From: CAZSMK01 sp964608095
GTDB taxonomy: Bacteria > Sumerlaeota > Sumerlaeia > MWCT01 > JAGHBZ01
Reading direction: 5' to 3'
Assembly: GCA_964608095.1 (NCBI GenBank)
Contig: CAZSMK010000003.1
Coordinates: forward strand, 1 to 64,000
Length of the DNA stretch: 64,000 bases
Shown: one piece after another, positions 45,252 through 53,823 of the stretch
Numbering within the stretch: position 1 is the stretch's first letter
Layout of the letters: each line of letters starts with the position of its first letter
Position numbers and translations under genes: made by a program
The notes under the pieces: generated by a model
The model's input: the letters and a program-made list of their open reading frames with translations, nothing else
The model's database searches: none
What the model was told of the DNA's origin: nothing

Positions 45252-45974
45252 ATGCGCCCCTTTATAGGATTAACGTCTGATTGGCGGGAACCGCCGTTGT
45301 ATGCCCCCGCTGCAAATGTCTGTGTAAATTTTCTGGACGGGATTATCCGGGCAGGGGGATTTCCTGTTCTTCTCTCTCCCGTGATGAAAGATGATTTCAT
45401 CGACGAGGCACTGCATGCTTTGAGTGGTGTTATCGTTGTGGGAGGTCCTGACCTCCATCCGGAAATATTGAACGAAAACGCGCATCCTATGTCGCAACCC
45501 ATGAACACGATTCGGCAAGAGTTTGAACTTCCTCTTGTGAGGAAAGCAGTTGCAATGAACAAAGCGGTTCTTGGGGTATGTCTCGGGATACAGGTAATAA
45601 ATATTGCCCTCGGGGGTAAGATACACCAGGATGTACCGGACGGTTTCAAGGATTCAGAAACCCGACATCGAAAAAAGACAGGATGTTCGTTTACCGAACA
45701 TTCGGTCACAATCGCTGCGGACTCACTCCTTCGCAGAATAATAGGAAAAGATGAGGTGATCGTCAACAGCAGTCACCATCAGGCGGTTTCGGTTCCGGCG
45801 CCGGGTTTGCGCTCCGTTGCATGGGCGCCGGATGGGGTCATTGAGGCGATCGAATCATCTGGCGACACCCACATTCTCGGTGTCCAATGGCATCCCGAAT
45901 ATCTCACCGACCGCGAGGAACACTTCAACCTCTTCCGCTGGGTGGTCGACCCATCCACATTTTATCTGCAATAA
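45252..45974 (+). CDS. class I glutamine amidotransferase-like peptidase C26
   Basis: It is related to gamma-glutamyl-GABA hydrolase PuuD and similar gamma-glutamyl hydrolases. The nucleophile elbow is VLGVCLGIQVIN, preceded by GVIVVGGPDLHPE, and the catalytic His and Glu lie in GVQWHPEYL. NSSHHQAVSVPAPG is the conserved substrate-side loop. The 240 residues are complete. No polyamine genes are nearby, so the exact substrate is uncertain. The ATG at 45252 has AAGGA upstream. Confidence 0.9.
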   Translation: MRPFIGLTSDWREPPLYAPAANVCVNFLDGIIRAGGFPVLLSPVMKDDFIDEALHALSGVIVVGGPDLHPEILNENAHPMSQPMNTIRQEFELPLVRKAVAMNKAVLGVCLGIQVINIALGGKIHQDVPDGFKDSETRHRKKTGCSFTEHSVTIAADSLLRRIIGKDEVIVNSSHHQAVSVPAPGLRSVAWAPDGVIEAIESSGDTHILGVQWHPEYLTDREEHFNLFRWVVDPSTFYLQ

Positions 45975-46183
45975 TCTCCATTAAACTTCACTGCCGGCAA
46001 GTACCCTAACCCTCGTTTTATTTGACCATATCGTGAGTCATCTCAGAAAAACTACAAAGTGGAAATAGGTAATTAAAAAGTAGAATCAGGTGATTGTCTT
46101 TAGTTTTGGAATCATTTAATTTGAAAGTTAAGCCGTAAGTAAACGCGGAATAAGAAAACAATAAAAAAGGAGGAATCTTTAAG

Positions 46184-46750
46184 ATGTATCGAAAGAACAT
46201 AGGAAAATACCTCTGTATTCTTATTATCGTAATCAGCGGTATAACGACCATCATCGCCCAAAAAAGCGGTGATATGGCAAAGGCACATGTAGAACTAATC
46301 AATCCCGAAAACGAGAAAGTGGGGACGGTCGACTTGGTGGAGACTGAAAAAGGAGTCAAGGTAAAGCTTACCATAACAAATCTGGCACCGGGAGAGCATG
46401 CGCTACATATCCATGAATATGGAAAATGCGAACCACCTGACTTTAAATCCGCCGGCGGTCATTTTAATCCTTATGGCACTGAGCATGGCTTTCTAAATCC
46501 CAAAGGACCGCATGCGGGCGATCTTCCGAATTTTACCGTTGAAGAGGACGGCACCGCAAAGTATTCCATTACAACCAAACGTGTCACGCTCGAAGACGGG
46601 AAAGAAAATTCTCTATTTCGTGAAGGAGGGACCTCAATTGTAATCCATCAAAACCCGGACGATTATCTTACCGATCCGGCTGGTGGCGGAGGTGCAAGAA
46701 TCGCATGTGGAATAATAACAAAAGTAGAGAAGAAAAAGGAGATGGAATAA
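46184..46750 (+). CDS. sodC: Cu/Zn superoxide dismutase
   Basis: This exported enzyme detoxifies superoxide. Residues about 9-25 are a signal or anchor (YLCILIIVISGITTIIA). The metal ligands are visible in HALHIHEYGKC (Cu His pair), GGHFNPYGTEHG, GPHAGDLPN and the late IVIHQNPDD. The disulfide partner is likely Cys in IACGII. AGGAGG lies upstream of the ATG and a strong terminator follows at 46822. It is notable beside obligately anaerobic-looking genes and suggests exposure to oxygen. Confidence 0.94.
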   Translation: MYRKNIGKYLCILIIVISGITTIIAQKSGDMAKAHVELINPENEKVGTVDLVETEKGVKVKLTITNLAPGEHALHIHEYGKCEPPDFKSAGGHFNPYGTEHGFLNPKGPHAGDLPNFTVEEDGTAKYSITTKRVTLEDGKENSLFREGGTSIVIHQNPDDYLTDPAGGGGARIACGIITKVEKKKEME

Positions 46751-46821
46751 GTCTCGAAGATTCAAGAAGGCACTACGGAAAACTTTACAAAAATCTACAT
46801 TACGGGTACTAACTGACAGGC

Positions 46822-46873
46822 AAAAAGAGGTTCTCTGCATCTGGATGATCGGATGTGAGAGCCTCTTTTTTTT
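46822..46873 (+). terminator. rho-independent terminator after sodC
   Basis: AAAAAGAGGTTCTC (46822-46835) pairs with GAGAGCCTCTTTTT (46857-46870) through 14 bp with one G-T pair. An inner CATC/GATG stem is present, and the T-run extends to 46873. The A-rich 5' side also allows termination from the other strand. The remaining gap up to 47119 shows nothing else. Confidence 0.88.
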
Positions 46874-47119
46874 AATAAAATAGAGCAAGGTGGAAAAAGG
46901 TCTATAAAAGGAAGAAACGGCATATTGTTTCTTTTATGTCAGTTATTCAGAATAAGTGGAAATTCAATCGAGGAATGTATGTTCTTTATGGAAATTCTTT
47001 CATGGATATCGAATTACACGTTCAAAGAACTTATTCACATTTGCATTTTTTTGATTATTTAGAAATAGAACATGGAGCAGGGATTAAATTTTGAAACGCT
47101 GATTAAAAGGAGGAGAATC

Positions 47120-48091
47120 ATGCCACAAGACACAAAATTAGTAGTAATAAAGACAGGTATCCTCTACGGGGCGGAGAAGTTCGGCAAATTAGATAGCGTC
47201 CTTCTACATTCACCTGAAAAATCCTTGAAGCTGGTCAATAGGAAAAATTACCATGATTGGAGGTTTAAAAAGGCGCCGGATTTGGATAAGCTCTTTGCGG
47301 AATTCGAAGAATATCGCGATCTGCTCGATTTCTACGATGTTCAGGTCTATGAACTATCGGATTATGTGAATGAGAACAGGCATCTCGTGGATATTTCTCC
47401 GAACCTGACCTACTTGCGCGACATATCTTATGTTACACGTAAAGGCGCGATAGTGTCTCAAATGGGGTGTCCGGCACGTAAACTCGAACAAAATATTATC
47501 AAGGAGAGTTTTGGAAATCTCGGTATACCGATTCTGTATGAGTTTGACGGTTTAGATGACGCATTTGAAGGCTGCCTGTTCCTGAATAAGGACACTCTCC
47601 TCTTGTTAGAAAGCGACCGTTCAAAAAGGTCTTCAATCAGCAGTTTCATTCGCAGGGCAGTTAAGGAATTTGATGAAGTGGTAGTGGCTTCTGTTCATGA
47701 TAAAAAACGATTCTTGCATCCGGATACAGTTATCAACAGGGTGACTCCCCATCTTGTCCTTGCGTATTTACCGGCATTCGAGAAGACGTTTCTGTTTGGT
47801 CAAGGCTACGCTGAAGAGATTAATTTTGTTGAATATCTGAAGAGCAAGTATATCGATGTCATTTCGATCACGGAGGAAGAACAACAACTCAGGGGGTGCT
47901 CATTTGTACCGTACATGAGTGGAATTCTTTTCTATTCCGAAGGAAGCCTGAGCGCGATAACCGAGAAGCAACTTGCCCGGCACGATGTGGAGCTTATCCC
48001 GCTCAAAACAGAAGAACTGCGCGGCATCGGTGGAAGTCTGAGCGCCCACACCCTTGAACTTCATCGCGATTGTTCTTTTCATATCGGCTAA
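47120..48091 (+). CDS. guanidine-group-modifying enzyme fold (arginine deiminase/DDAH-like), catalytic Cys apparently lost
   Basis: The ATG at 47120 has AGGAGG upstream; an earlier ATG at 47072 does not. The 323 residues follow the amidinotransferase/deiminase pattern: LTYLRDISYV (family RD, 100-101), FEGCLFLNKDTLLL (150-163), LLESDRSKRSS and FLHPDTVINRV (H200xDT). The C-terminal GGSLSAHTLELHRD stands where active relatives have GG-x-x-C. In my alignment Ser308 replaces the catalytic Cys, and the EGGD motif is EGC-L. It may be a non-catalytic or altered enzyme. The next gene is a small ferredoxin 45 nt away. Confidence 0.7.
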   Translation: MPQDTKLVVIKTGILYGAEKFGKLDSVLLHSPEKSLKLVNRKNYHDWRFKKAPDLDKLFAEFEEYRDLLDFYDVQVYELSDYVNENRHLVDISPNLTYLRDISYVTRKGAIVSQMGCPARKLEQNIIKESFGNLGIPILYEFDGLDDAFEGCLFLNKDTLLLLESDRSKRSSISSFIRRAVKEFDEVVVASVHDKKRFLHPDTVINRVTPHLVLAYLPAFEKTFLFGQGYAEEINFVEYLKSKYIDVISITEEEQQLRGCSFVPYMSGILFYSEGSLSAITEKQLARHDVELIPLKTEELRGIGGSLSAHTLELHRDCSFHIG

Positions 48092-48136
48092 ATGAAGAGC
48101 GAACGACTTTAAAAAAAATCGAGAAAGGAGCAAAAT

Positions 48137-48322
48137 ATGCGAGCAAAAGTAGATAGAGAGACTTGCATTGGCAGCGCTGAATGCACACAAACATGCCCTG
48201 AGGTTTTTGAGTTGAAGGAGGGCAAAGCGCACGTCCATGCCGATCCTGTTCCCGAAGGGGTAGAGGACAAATGCCGGGAAGCCGCAGAAAATTGCCCTGT
48301 TGGCGCCATTACACTTGAATAA
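48137..48322 (+). CDS. small ferredoxin, atypical cluster motif
   Basis: This is a 61-residue single-cluster ferredoxin. The motif is CIGSAECTQTCP (C10, S13, C16, C20) with the remote CPVGAI (C53). The second ligand position holds Ser instead of Cys, a pattern seen in proteins that carry a [3Fe-4S] cluster or a serine-ligated one. An extra C46 is present. AAAGGAG precedes the ATG. It probably belongs to the same transcript as the upstream gene. Confidence 0.88.
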   Translation: MRAKVDRETCIGSAECTQTCPEVFELKEGKAHVHADPVPEGVEDKCREAAENCPVGAITLE

Positions 48323-48507
48323 TTATTCCGAATTACCGGGCTTTGTAATACTTCCTTTACGCCAGGTATGCAACTTTCCTTCAAGCCAAAAGCCAAATTT
48401 AAGCATCACAAAATTTTGTTTACCGTAATGACGGCGGTTTGGTAGCACGATTCCGATGTGATTTGAAAAACCTCCCAAAGTCTTTCCCTGCATTTTATTC
48501 ATAGTAG

Positions 48508-48536
48508 TTGACCTGCAGTTCTGTACACATTAAAAA
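48508..48536 (+). promoter_or_regulatory. candidate sigma70 promoter
   Basis: TTGACC (48508-48513) and TAAAAA (48531-48536) are separated by exactly 17 nt, 35 nt upstream of the ATG at 48572. It probably drives the two envelope genes that follow. Confidence 0.45.
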
Positions 48537-48571
48537 GACCTATTACGTACGAAACGAACAAAGATAACGTC

Positions 48572-49195
48572 ATGCGGAAAGTATCGCTCAAAATAATTAT
48601 TGTTCTCATGTTCCTCATAGTAGTAGGGGAGGGGCTTTATACCATTTTCAGGATTCAGAAAGCAGGATACGGGATAAGCCGTATGCTGATACACCGTGGA
48701 AACGAACGACCTCTGGGGGTGCTGCTTTTTTGCTATGAGGATGAGGAGTTCCAATCACTTAAAAAAATCATTTATCTCGAGCGCGGCTTTCCCCTCGATT
48801 TCAAAAAAATAAAAGTCCCGGGACCTGAAATCCCCGTGTGGAAATTTTCGTGCAGGATTATGGCTTTTTTGAACGTCGGCGAGGACACGGTTATCGATCA
48901 GATGGTCTTCCGCAGCAAAGACGGGTATACGGTGTTTCTTGATGGCAAAAACGTTGCGGACTTTCGTGACAACACATCCTGGGTGCCGAATATAATTCAG
49001 GATATTAATTTGAAAGAGGGGCTTCATTCTCTCGAGATACGATTATGGGTGAGGACGTTTGGGGGCTATATGGATGTTCAATGGCGAAAGAAAGATGATG
49101 CTATGCCGTATTCAATTTCGCTTGACCGTCTTGTCCCCGGCATTCCTGTAAATTTCAGCCATGACCTTTCGAACCATGATAAAACGGAAAAGTAA
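48572..49195 (+). CDS. membrane-anchored protein with PA14-like domain
   Basis: This 207-residue protein has one N-terminal membrane segment (IIIVLMFLIVVGEGLYTIF). The C-terminal half has the PA14-like run VIDQMVFRSKDGYTVFLDGKN followed by LKEGLHSLEIRLWVRTFGGYMDVQW, a beta-barrel fold often used to bind glycans. It overlaps the next gene by 35 nt, so the two are likely coupled and may act together at the envelope. Exact function is unknown. Confidence 0.65.
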   Translation: MRKVSLKIIIVLMFLIVVGEGLYTIFRIQKAGYGISRMLIHRGNERPLGVLLFCYEDEEFQSLKKIIYLERGFPLDFKKIKVPGPEIPVWKFSCRIMAFLNVGEDTVIDQMVFRSKDGYTVFLDGKNVADFRDNTSWVPNIIQDINLKEGLHSLEIRLWVRTFGGYMDVQWRKKDDAMPYSISLDRLVPGIPVNFSHDLSNHDKTEK

Positions 49196-51242
49196 AATTA
49201 AAAACGCAAACATTGTGTATGTGTTGCTGATGGTAGGAGGTTTTTTACTCGGATGGGGATATTATCAACAACACAAGAATGATTTCAATTACACACAGGC
49301 TGTGCACCGGCTCAATCCCTCGGGGTCGACCAATATTGTGCTGTGGCAGTACGAAGGGAAGCCGCTCAAAGCCGGCGATACATTGCTCATCAAGGCAAGG
49401 TCGTTGTATCACGGTCCTCGCGGCAGGGTGAAGATCGTGGTCTATGAAGATACGGATGATGATAACGTTCCGGATACGGAAACCTCTTCGAGCACGATGT
49501 TACAATTCCTGGACCACGTATCATGGGGGGAATACCGGTTCAAAGGTGAAAAGCCGTATAAAGAAAATCTTTTCATCGGGCTCGAGCGACCATCCGCCGT
49601 AGATACATTCTGGGTAGAAAAAGAAGAATGGACCTTCACGCCTTTAAGCGCCCGGGCATTTATACGCAGTCCGGGTTCGACGGAATTCGTTTCTACTGAT
49701 TATGCTATGCTTTCAGAGCTCCTTGTTACGATACCCGAAAAAGCACATGCCCGAGCGGTCGATTTATCCATGTTGCTCTACGTTGCGGGATTTTTGGTCC
49801 TGGCGGAATGTATCGTCTTGTCTATAGTAAAAAAGGTAGCGTTGTTCCCGTACATGGCGTTGCTGGTGTTTATCATTGTGTGGCGATGGCTTTCTGCAAT
49901 AGCCCCCACCACGCAACGCTGGAGCGGTTTCTTCTTTCCCAAAATGTCGCCTTTCTGGTTATGGGCAACGACACTTTCCACTGTGCTTCTATGTGCACCA
50001 TCAGTTGCCTGCAAGGTTCATGACCGGGTAAGCCGCCTCTTTATTCCTCTCCGTAGATATCCTCGGTGGTTGAAGCTTGGCGCGGTTTTCATCGTAAGTC
50101 TTCTTGCCGGGTGGTTTTTCTGGACGCTTCGAAGTAATGCTATTTACGGCGATGGATTCGGACCTCTCGCGGTGGGGTATGAATATCACAATCCCCTCGC
50201 AGTGGGAACGTTCGATCTTTTCGTGAATGTGATGAACCATATCACTCACGGAAAGTTGAGATTCCAATATTTTCAAGTACCGCCCTTTTCCGTATTCTGG
50301 GGAATTCTGTTCGTGTTGGTTCTGTTTGCGCTTTCGCGGGAATGGGGAAGAAACGTCAGAGAACAATGGCTGATTTTCTTTTCCATAACGTCTCTACCGG
50401 CGTTGATTCAGTTCTTCGGGTATCTCGAGGTTTATTCAGGACCCATAGTCCTTTCGTTGCTTGTCCTGTATTTATTCAACCGGTTTTTTCGAAGAGCTGC
50501 TTCGGTGGTCGCAGTCTCTACAGCCGCGTTTTTCAACTACCTCTACCATCTTTCCACGGCGCTTCTTCTTCCACTGGTGATTATAGTATGGATCAAGGAG
50601 GCGTTACGAGAAACGGTCGGGATAACTCTAAAACGACTGCTCCTCACTATATTCATAGTATTATTTATCTGGGTGCAATGCCTGTTTTTGTTGCTTTTAC
50701 TCCGCTATGATTTCGACCTTAGTCGATATGAGGAACGAGTTCCCGGTAAAGGTGTTGCGTTTTTATACGGGAGTACAGGTAAAACAATGCAACACCTCTT
50801 TCTTTATAAATCTACTATCCATAGCCCTCACATCTATCCATTGCTTCGCGAGCCTCATCTTAGCCAGACTTTTGCAGAATGGATGTTTATCGGTCCAATG
50901 ATTTTACCGTTATTTATCATTCTCCATGTATGCTATTTCAAACGTATCTTTTCAAGCGCACGATGGATAGGATTGAGTATAACGGGCTGGGTCTTTGTCG
51001 CGACGGCGTTTGTTCTCTCACCCCTCTATCCTTACCCGAAAGATTGGGATCTTTTTGCGCTCCATTCGGTGGTACTTCAGTTTATAGCGGTGATGTTCGT
51101 TATCAGGTTTGTCAGGACTTCAATGAAGAGATATATCCTGTTCACGCTGATCGTACACCAGTTGTTATGGACAATCCCCTGGATATATTTCAACCACTTC
51201 TGCGGTGTGCCGCTCTCTCAGCGTTTCTTCGGCTTTCATTAA
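49161..51242 (+). CDS. large multi-pass membrane protein, GT-C-like, unknown function
   Basis: This protein has 693 residues. After one N-terminal helix (about 13-31) there is an extracytoplasmic beta-rich domain (about 40-190; VVYEDTDDDNVPDTETSS looks calcium-binding). About ten membrane helices follow. Loops contain SNAIYGDGFGPL, FFGYLEVYSG and YPYPKDWDLFA. This layout resembles GT-C glycosyltransferases, but I cannot see the diagnostic DE or DD motif. A second ATG at 49176 is possible as start. It is coupled to the PA14-like gene by overlap. Confidence 0.6.
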   Translation: MTFRTMIKRKSKIKNANIVYVLLMVGGFLLGWGYYQQHKNDFNYTQAVHRLNPSGSTNIVLWQYEGKPLKAGDTLLIKARSLYHGPRGRVKIVVYEDTDDDNVPDTETSSSTMLQFLDHVSWGEYRFKGEKPYKENLFIGLERPSAVDTFWVEKEEWTFTPLSARAFIRSPGSTEFVSTDYAMLSELLVTIPEKAHARAVDLSMLLYVAGFLVLAECIVLSIVKKVALFPYMALLVFIIVWRWLSAIAPTTQRWSGFFFPKMSPFWLWATTLSTVLLCAPSVACKVHDRVSRLFIPLRRYPRWLKLGAVFIVSLLAGWFFWTLRSNAIYGDGFGPLAVGYEYHNPLAVGTFDLFVNVMNHITHGKLRFQYFQVPPFSVFWGILFVLVLFALSREWGRNVREQWLIFFSITSLPALIQFFGYLEVYSGPIVLSLLVLYLFNRFFRRAASVVAVSTAAFFNYLYHLSTALLLPLVIIVWIKEALRETVGITLKRLLLTIFIVLFIWVQCLFLLLLLRYDFDLSRYEERVPGKGVAFLYGSTGKTMQHLFLYKSTIHSPHIYPLLREPHLSQTFAEWMFIGPMILPLFIILHVCYFKRIFSSARWIGLSITGWVFVATAFVLSPLYPYPKDWDLFALHSVVLQFIAVMFVIRFVRTSMKRYILFTLIVHQLLWTIPWIYFNHFCGVPLSQRFFGFH

Positions 51243-51762
51243 ATTAAAAAGAAATAGGCTTGACGTCGCCGCACCTAACTCCGTTCTTCTATGTCACCCT
51301 CGCTATCTTGCACCCTATTGAAAGACGATATAATTTTATCCGGGATTGATAGGACAGGATAAGACAGATAGGGCGACATTAATGAAGTAAAAAAGATGCT
51401 CTACCCGGAAGCCTTCCATACTTTACTCACCTTTTGAGAGTTAAGACCGGACGTTTTTTTATACGTAAAGATAGATCGCAAGGGACGTGTTTTCGTATAT
51501 GTCTCAAGAGTTAGTGAAATGATTTTGTCTGCTTGAAAAGCATGAGGTTAGCCGTGTTTATTGTAAGGGAAGAATAAGGGTGGAAACCATGATTTCCTAA
51601 AACTACAGGACTTGCCTGCTATATGTTGTACCCATATCTCAAGAACCCTACAATATTTAGGAAAAGAAAAAAAAGGCAATTTAGGTATTGACTTGAGAAT
51701 AAAAAAAGGGGCAAAATCGTGTCACTTTGTGTTAAAAAGTATAACTTGGTGATTGGTGAACG
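51243..51762. other. intergenic region before the dcw cluster
   Basis: There is no ORF with coding character in these 520 bp. The sequence is AT-rich toward the 3' side. The only interpretable signals are the promoter-like pair at 51688-51717 and a short direct repeat TTGGTGATTGGTGA just before the mraZ ATG. The repeat may be the ribosome site or a MraZ operator. I see no terminator for the upstream gene. Confidence 0.5.
51688..51717 (+). promoter_or_regulatory. candidate promoter of the mraZ/dcw operon
   Basis: TTGACT (51688-51693) and CAAAAT (51712-51717) are separated by 18 nt, 45 nt before mraZ. The tandem TTGGTGA TTGGTGA at 51745-51758 lies downstream of it and could be a MraZ-binding repeat, although it does not match the classical TGGGN form. 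Confidence 0.4.
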
Positions 51763-52227
51763 ATGAAACCACAATCAACACCAGATAATTTTATCGGACA
51801 TTTTTCTCTTAATGTCGATTCTAAGAACAGGGTGATTGTACCTCCTCTGTTTCGGGATATCCTTGCGACTCATTATGAACAAGATGATAACACCGTAGTC
51901 GTGACTATTTCAATGGAAAAGACTATCGCTATTTATCCGAGAAGCTCATACAACAAGATAATGGAAACACTCATGAAGAAGTCACAATTCAACAGCAAGG
52001 TTCGGGCGTTGACGAACGCTATCTCGATGTGTGCATCTGAACAGAGAATCGACAGTGCGGGAAAGGTCGCCCTAAGCAGTTTTCTCATTTCCACGGCGGG
52101 CATCAAGAAAGAGGTTTTTGTCGTCGGGTGCACTGATCATTTCGAGGTATGGCCGCCGGATAAATTCGAGGAATATATCGATTCGAACATCCAGATCCTT
52201 CCGGAGCTGGGTGACACGATAGAGTAA
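51763..52227 (+). CDS. mraZ: MraZ, AbrB-fold regulator of the dcw cluster
   Basis: The 154-residue protein has two SpoVT/AbrB-type repeats: GHFSLNVDSKNRVIVPPLFRD near the N-terminus and EQRIDSAGKVALSSFLIS in the second half. In known systems MraZ is an octameric repressor of its own operon. Its place at the head of the cluster is typical. The second repeat keeps the DSAGKV core. It is ordinary. Confidence 0.96.
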   Translation: MKPQSTPDNFIGHFSLNVDSKNRVIVPPLFRDILATHYEQDDNTVVVTISMEKTIAIYPRSSYNKIMETLMKKSQFNSKVRALTNAISMCASEQRIDSAGKVALSSFLISTAGIKKEVFVVGCTDHFEVWPPDKFEEYIDSNIQILPELGDTIE

Positions 52228-52256
52228 ATTTGTTCTTTGTCATTCGAGTGTAATCA

Positions 52257-53180
52257 ATGGGCTCTTCAAAGCATATACCCGTGATGGTGGCAGAGGTGGT
52301 GGAATGGCTTGACCCTCGCCCCGGGCATTTAGTTGTGGATGGAACAGTGGGTGCAGGTGGGCATTCACGAGCGGTCCTTCCGAGGATCATGCCCGGTGGA
52401 TTCTTGATCGGGGTCGACATCGACCCCGAGATGCTTGAATTAGCCCGGGAGAGCCTGGTCGCAACTGAGTTCTGGCCTGACAACATCAGACTTTTCGTAG
52501 CATCTTACATCAGGATTCCAGAACTTATCGCAGAGTGTGGTGGATCAGGAGCAGATGGCATCATCATAGATGCAGGTTTGAGTGCAGATCAAATCTTATC
52601 TCCGGGGCGAGGGTTTAGCTTCTCCGTTTCAGACAAACTGGACGCACGGTTCAACCGGGAAGAATCTCACTATACTGCAGCAGATGTGGTGAACAAAAAG
52701 ACGTGGCAAGAGCTGGTCGACATTTTCCAGCGGTATGGAGACGAACCTCATGCAAAACGTATTGCACGCGCCATTGTCAACTATCGCCAGAAGAAACCTA
52801 TCGAGACCACTGACGAGCTTGCGGACATTGTCGTAAAAGCAACGGGGCGACGGCATGGAAGAATCCATGGAGCAACAAAGGTGTTCCAGGCGTTGAGAAT
52901 CGAAGTGAACCGAGAGCTTGCAACTCTTGAAGAGGGAGTCAGAAACGCGATTCGCTCATTGAATCCGTCGGGTCGCTTCGTGATCTTGAGCTACCACTCG
53001 GGCGAGGACAGAATAGCCAAGCATGTGTTTCGCGAAGCGGCGAACGGAATGCTGCCCGAGAGCGAGGAGAAGGAGTTCAGGGTTCTCACAAAAAAGCCGC
53101 TTCGACCGAGCGAAGAAGAAGTCAGGCATAACCCGAAAGCGAGGAGTTGCCGGATGAGGGTGCTCGAACGTGTTATGTAA
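52257..53180 (+). CDS. rsmH: 16S rRNA (cytosine1402-N4)-methyltransferase
   Basis: This SAM-dependent enzyme modifies C1402 of 16S rRNA. The start region HIPVMVAEVVEWLDPRPG is followed by the SAM motif DGTVGAGGHSRAVL, the ADGIIIDAGLS region, and RRHGRIHGATKVFQALRIEVN. YHSGEDRIAKHVFR replaces the more usual YHSLEDR. The 307 residues are complete. The gene lies 29 nt after mraZ. Confidence 0.96.
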   Translation: MGSSKHIPVMVAEVVEWLDPRPGHLVVDGTVGAGGHSRAVLPRIMPGGFLIGVDIDPEMLELARESLVATEFWPDNIRLFVASYIRIPELIAECGGSGADGIIIDAGLSADQILSPGRGFSFSVSDKLDARFNREESHYTAADVVNKKTWQELVDIFQRYGDEPHAKRIARAIVNYRQKKPIETTDELADIVVKATGRRHGRIHGATKVFQALRIEVNRELATLEEGVRNAIRSLNPSGRFVILSYHSGEDRIAKHVFREAANGMLPESEEKEFRVLTKKPLRPSEEEVRHNPKARSCRMRVLERVM

Positions 53181-53267
53181 GAGTGAGTCCGAAACAATGA
53201 AAGTGTTCGAGAAGGCTAAAGAGGGTTCAAGTGCTTTATTATAAAAATTGGTAAAAAGGATGGAACA

Positions 53268-53747
53268 ATGGCGAAACTTACATATTGCCGAATGGTTTCG
53301 AAAAAATACCTCCTTTTGAATCGTTATACGGTTATGAAATGTTTATTATGGTTCGGCTTTCTTACCACACTTCTTATCGCTCACCTATGGCTGGGATTCA
53401 AGATTCGAGATTACAAGATTCAAACCCAGATATTACAACACTATGAGCTACGGATTAAGGACTACAATAAAGGGCTGAAATCCGAGATCAACAAGCTCGA
53501 GAAGGATTGGCGTGTTCGTGAGTTCGCTCGTACTCAGTTGAACATGATGGATACAGAACCATCAGAGCTGGAGTACATGACAATTCCAACTTCGTTACTG
53601 GCTAAATATAAATCGATAGATACCGGAGTAAGCGTGGCATTGCCAACATTTATTGACACTGCAGAGGATGAAGATAAAGGGATAGTTGAGAAGACACTGG
53701 ACAAGTTAATGCGAACTTCTGTCGCTGAGGAGCCACGGGACAAGTAG
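53268..53747 (+). CDS. ftsL: FtsL-like division protein
   Basis: This 159-residue bitopic protein sits between rsmH and ftsI, where ftsL belongs. It has a short cytoplasmic part, one membrane helix (CLLWFGFLTTLLIAHLWLGF) and a coiled-coil periplasmic region (ELRIKDYNKGLKSEINKLEKDW) ending in a helix with MMDTEPSELEYM. FtsL sequences diverge strongly, so the call rests on topology and position. Confidence 0.75.
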   Translation: MAKLTYCRMVSKKYLLLNRYTVMKCLLWFGFLTTLLIAHLWLGFKIRDYKIQTQILQHYELRIKDYNKGLKSEINKLEKDWRVREFARTQLNMMDTEPSELEYMTIPTSLLAKYKSIDTGVSVALPTFIDTAEDEDKGIVEKTLDKLMRTSVAEEPRDK

Positions 53748-53823
53748 AATTCATCACGATCCGGGACTTTAAAGAACTTGGTTAGCAAAAACATCAAGAA
53801 TAGAATAGAGAGAGGCGAACGCG

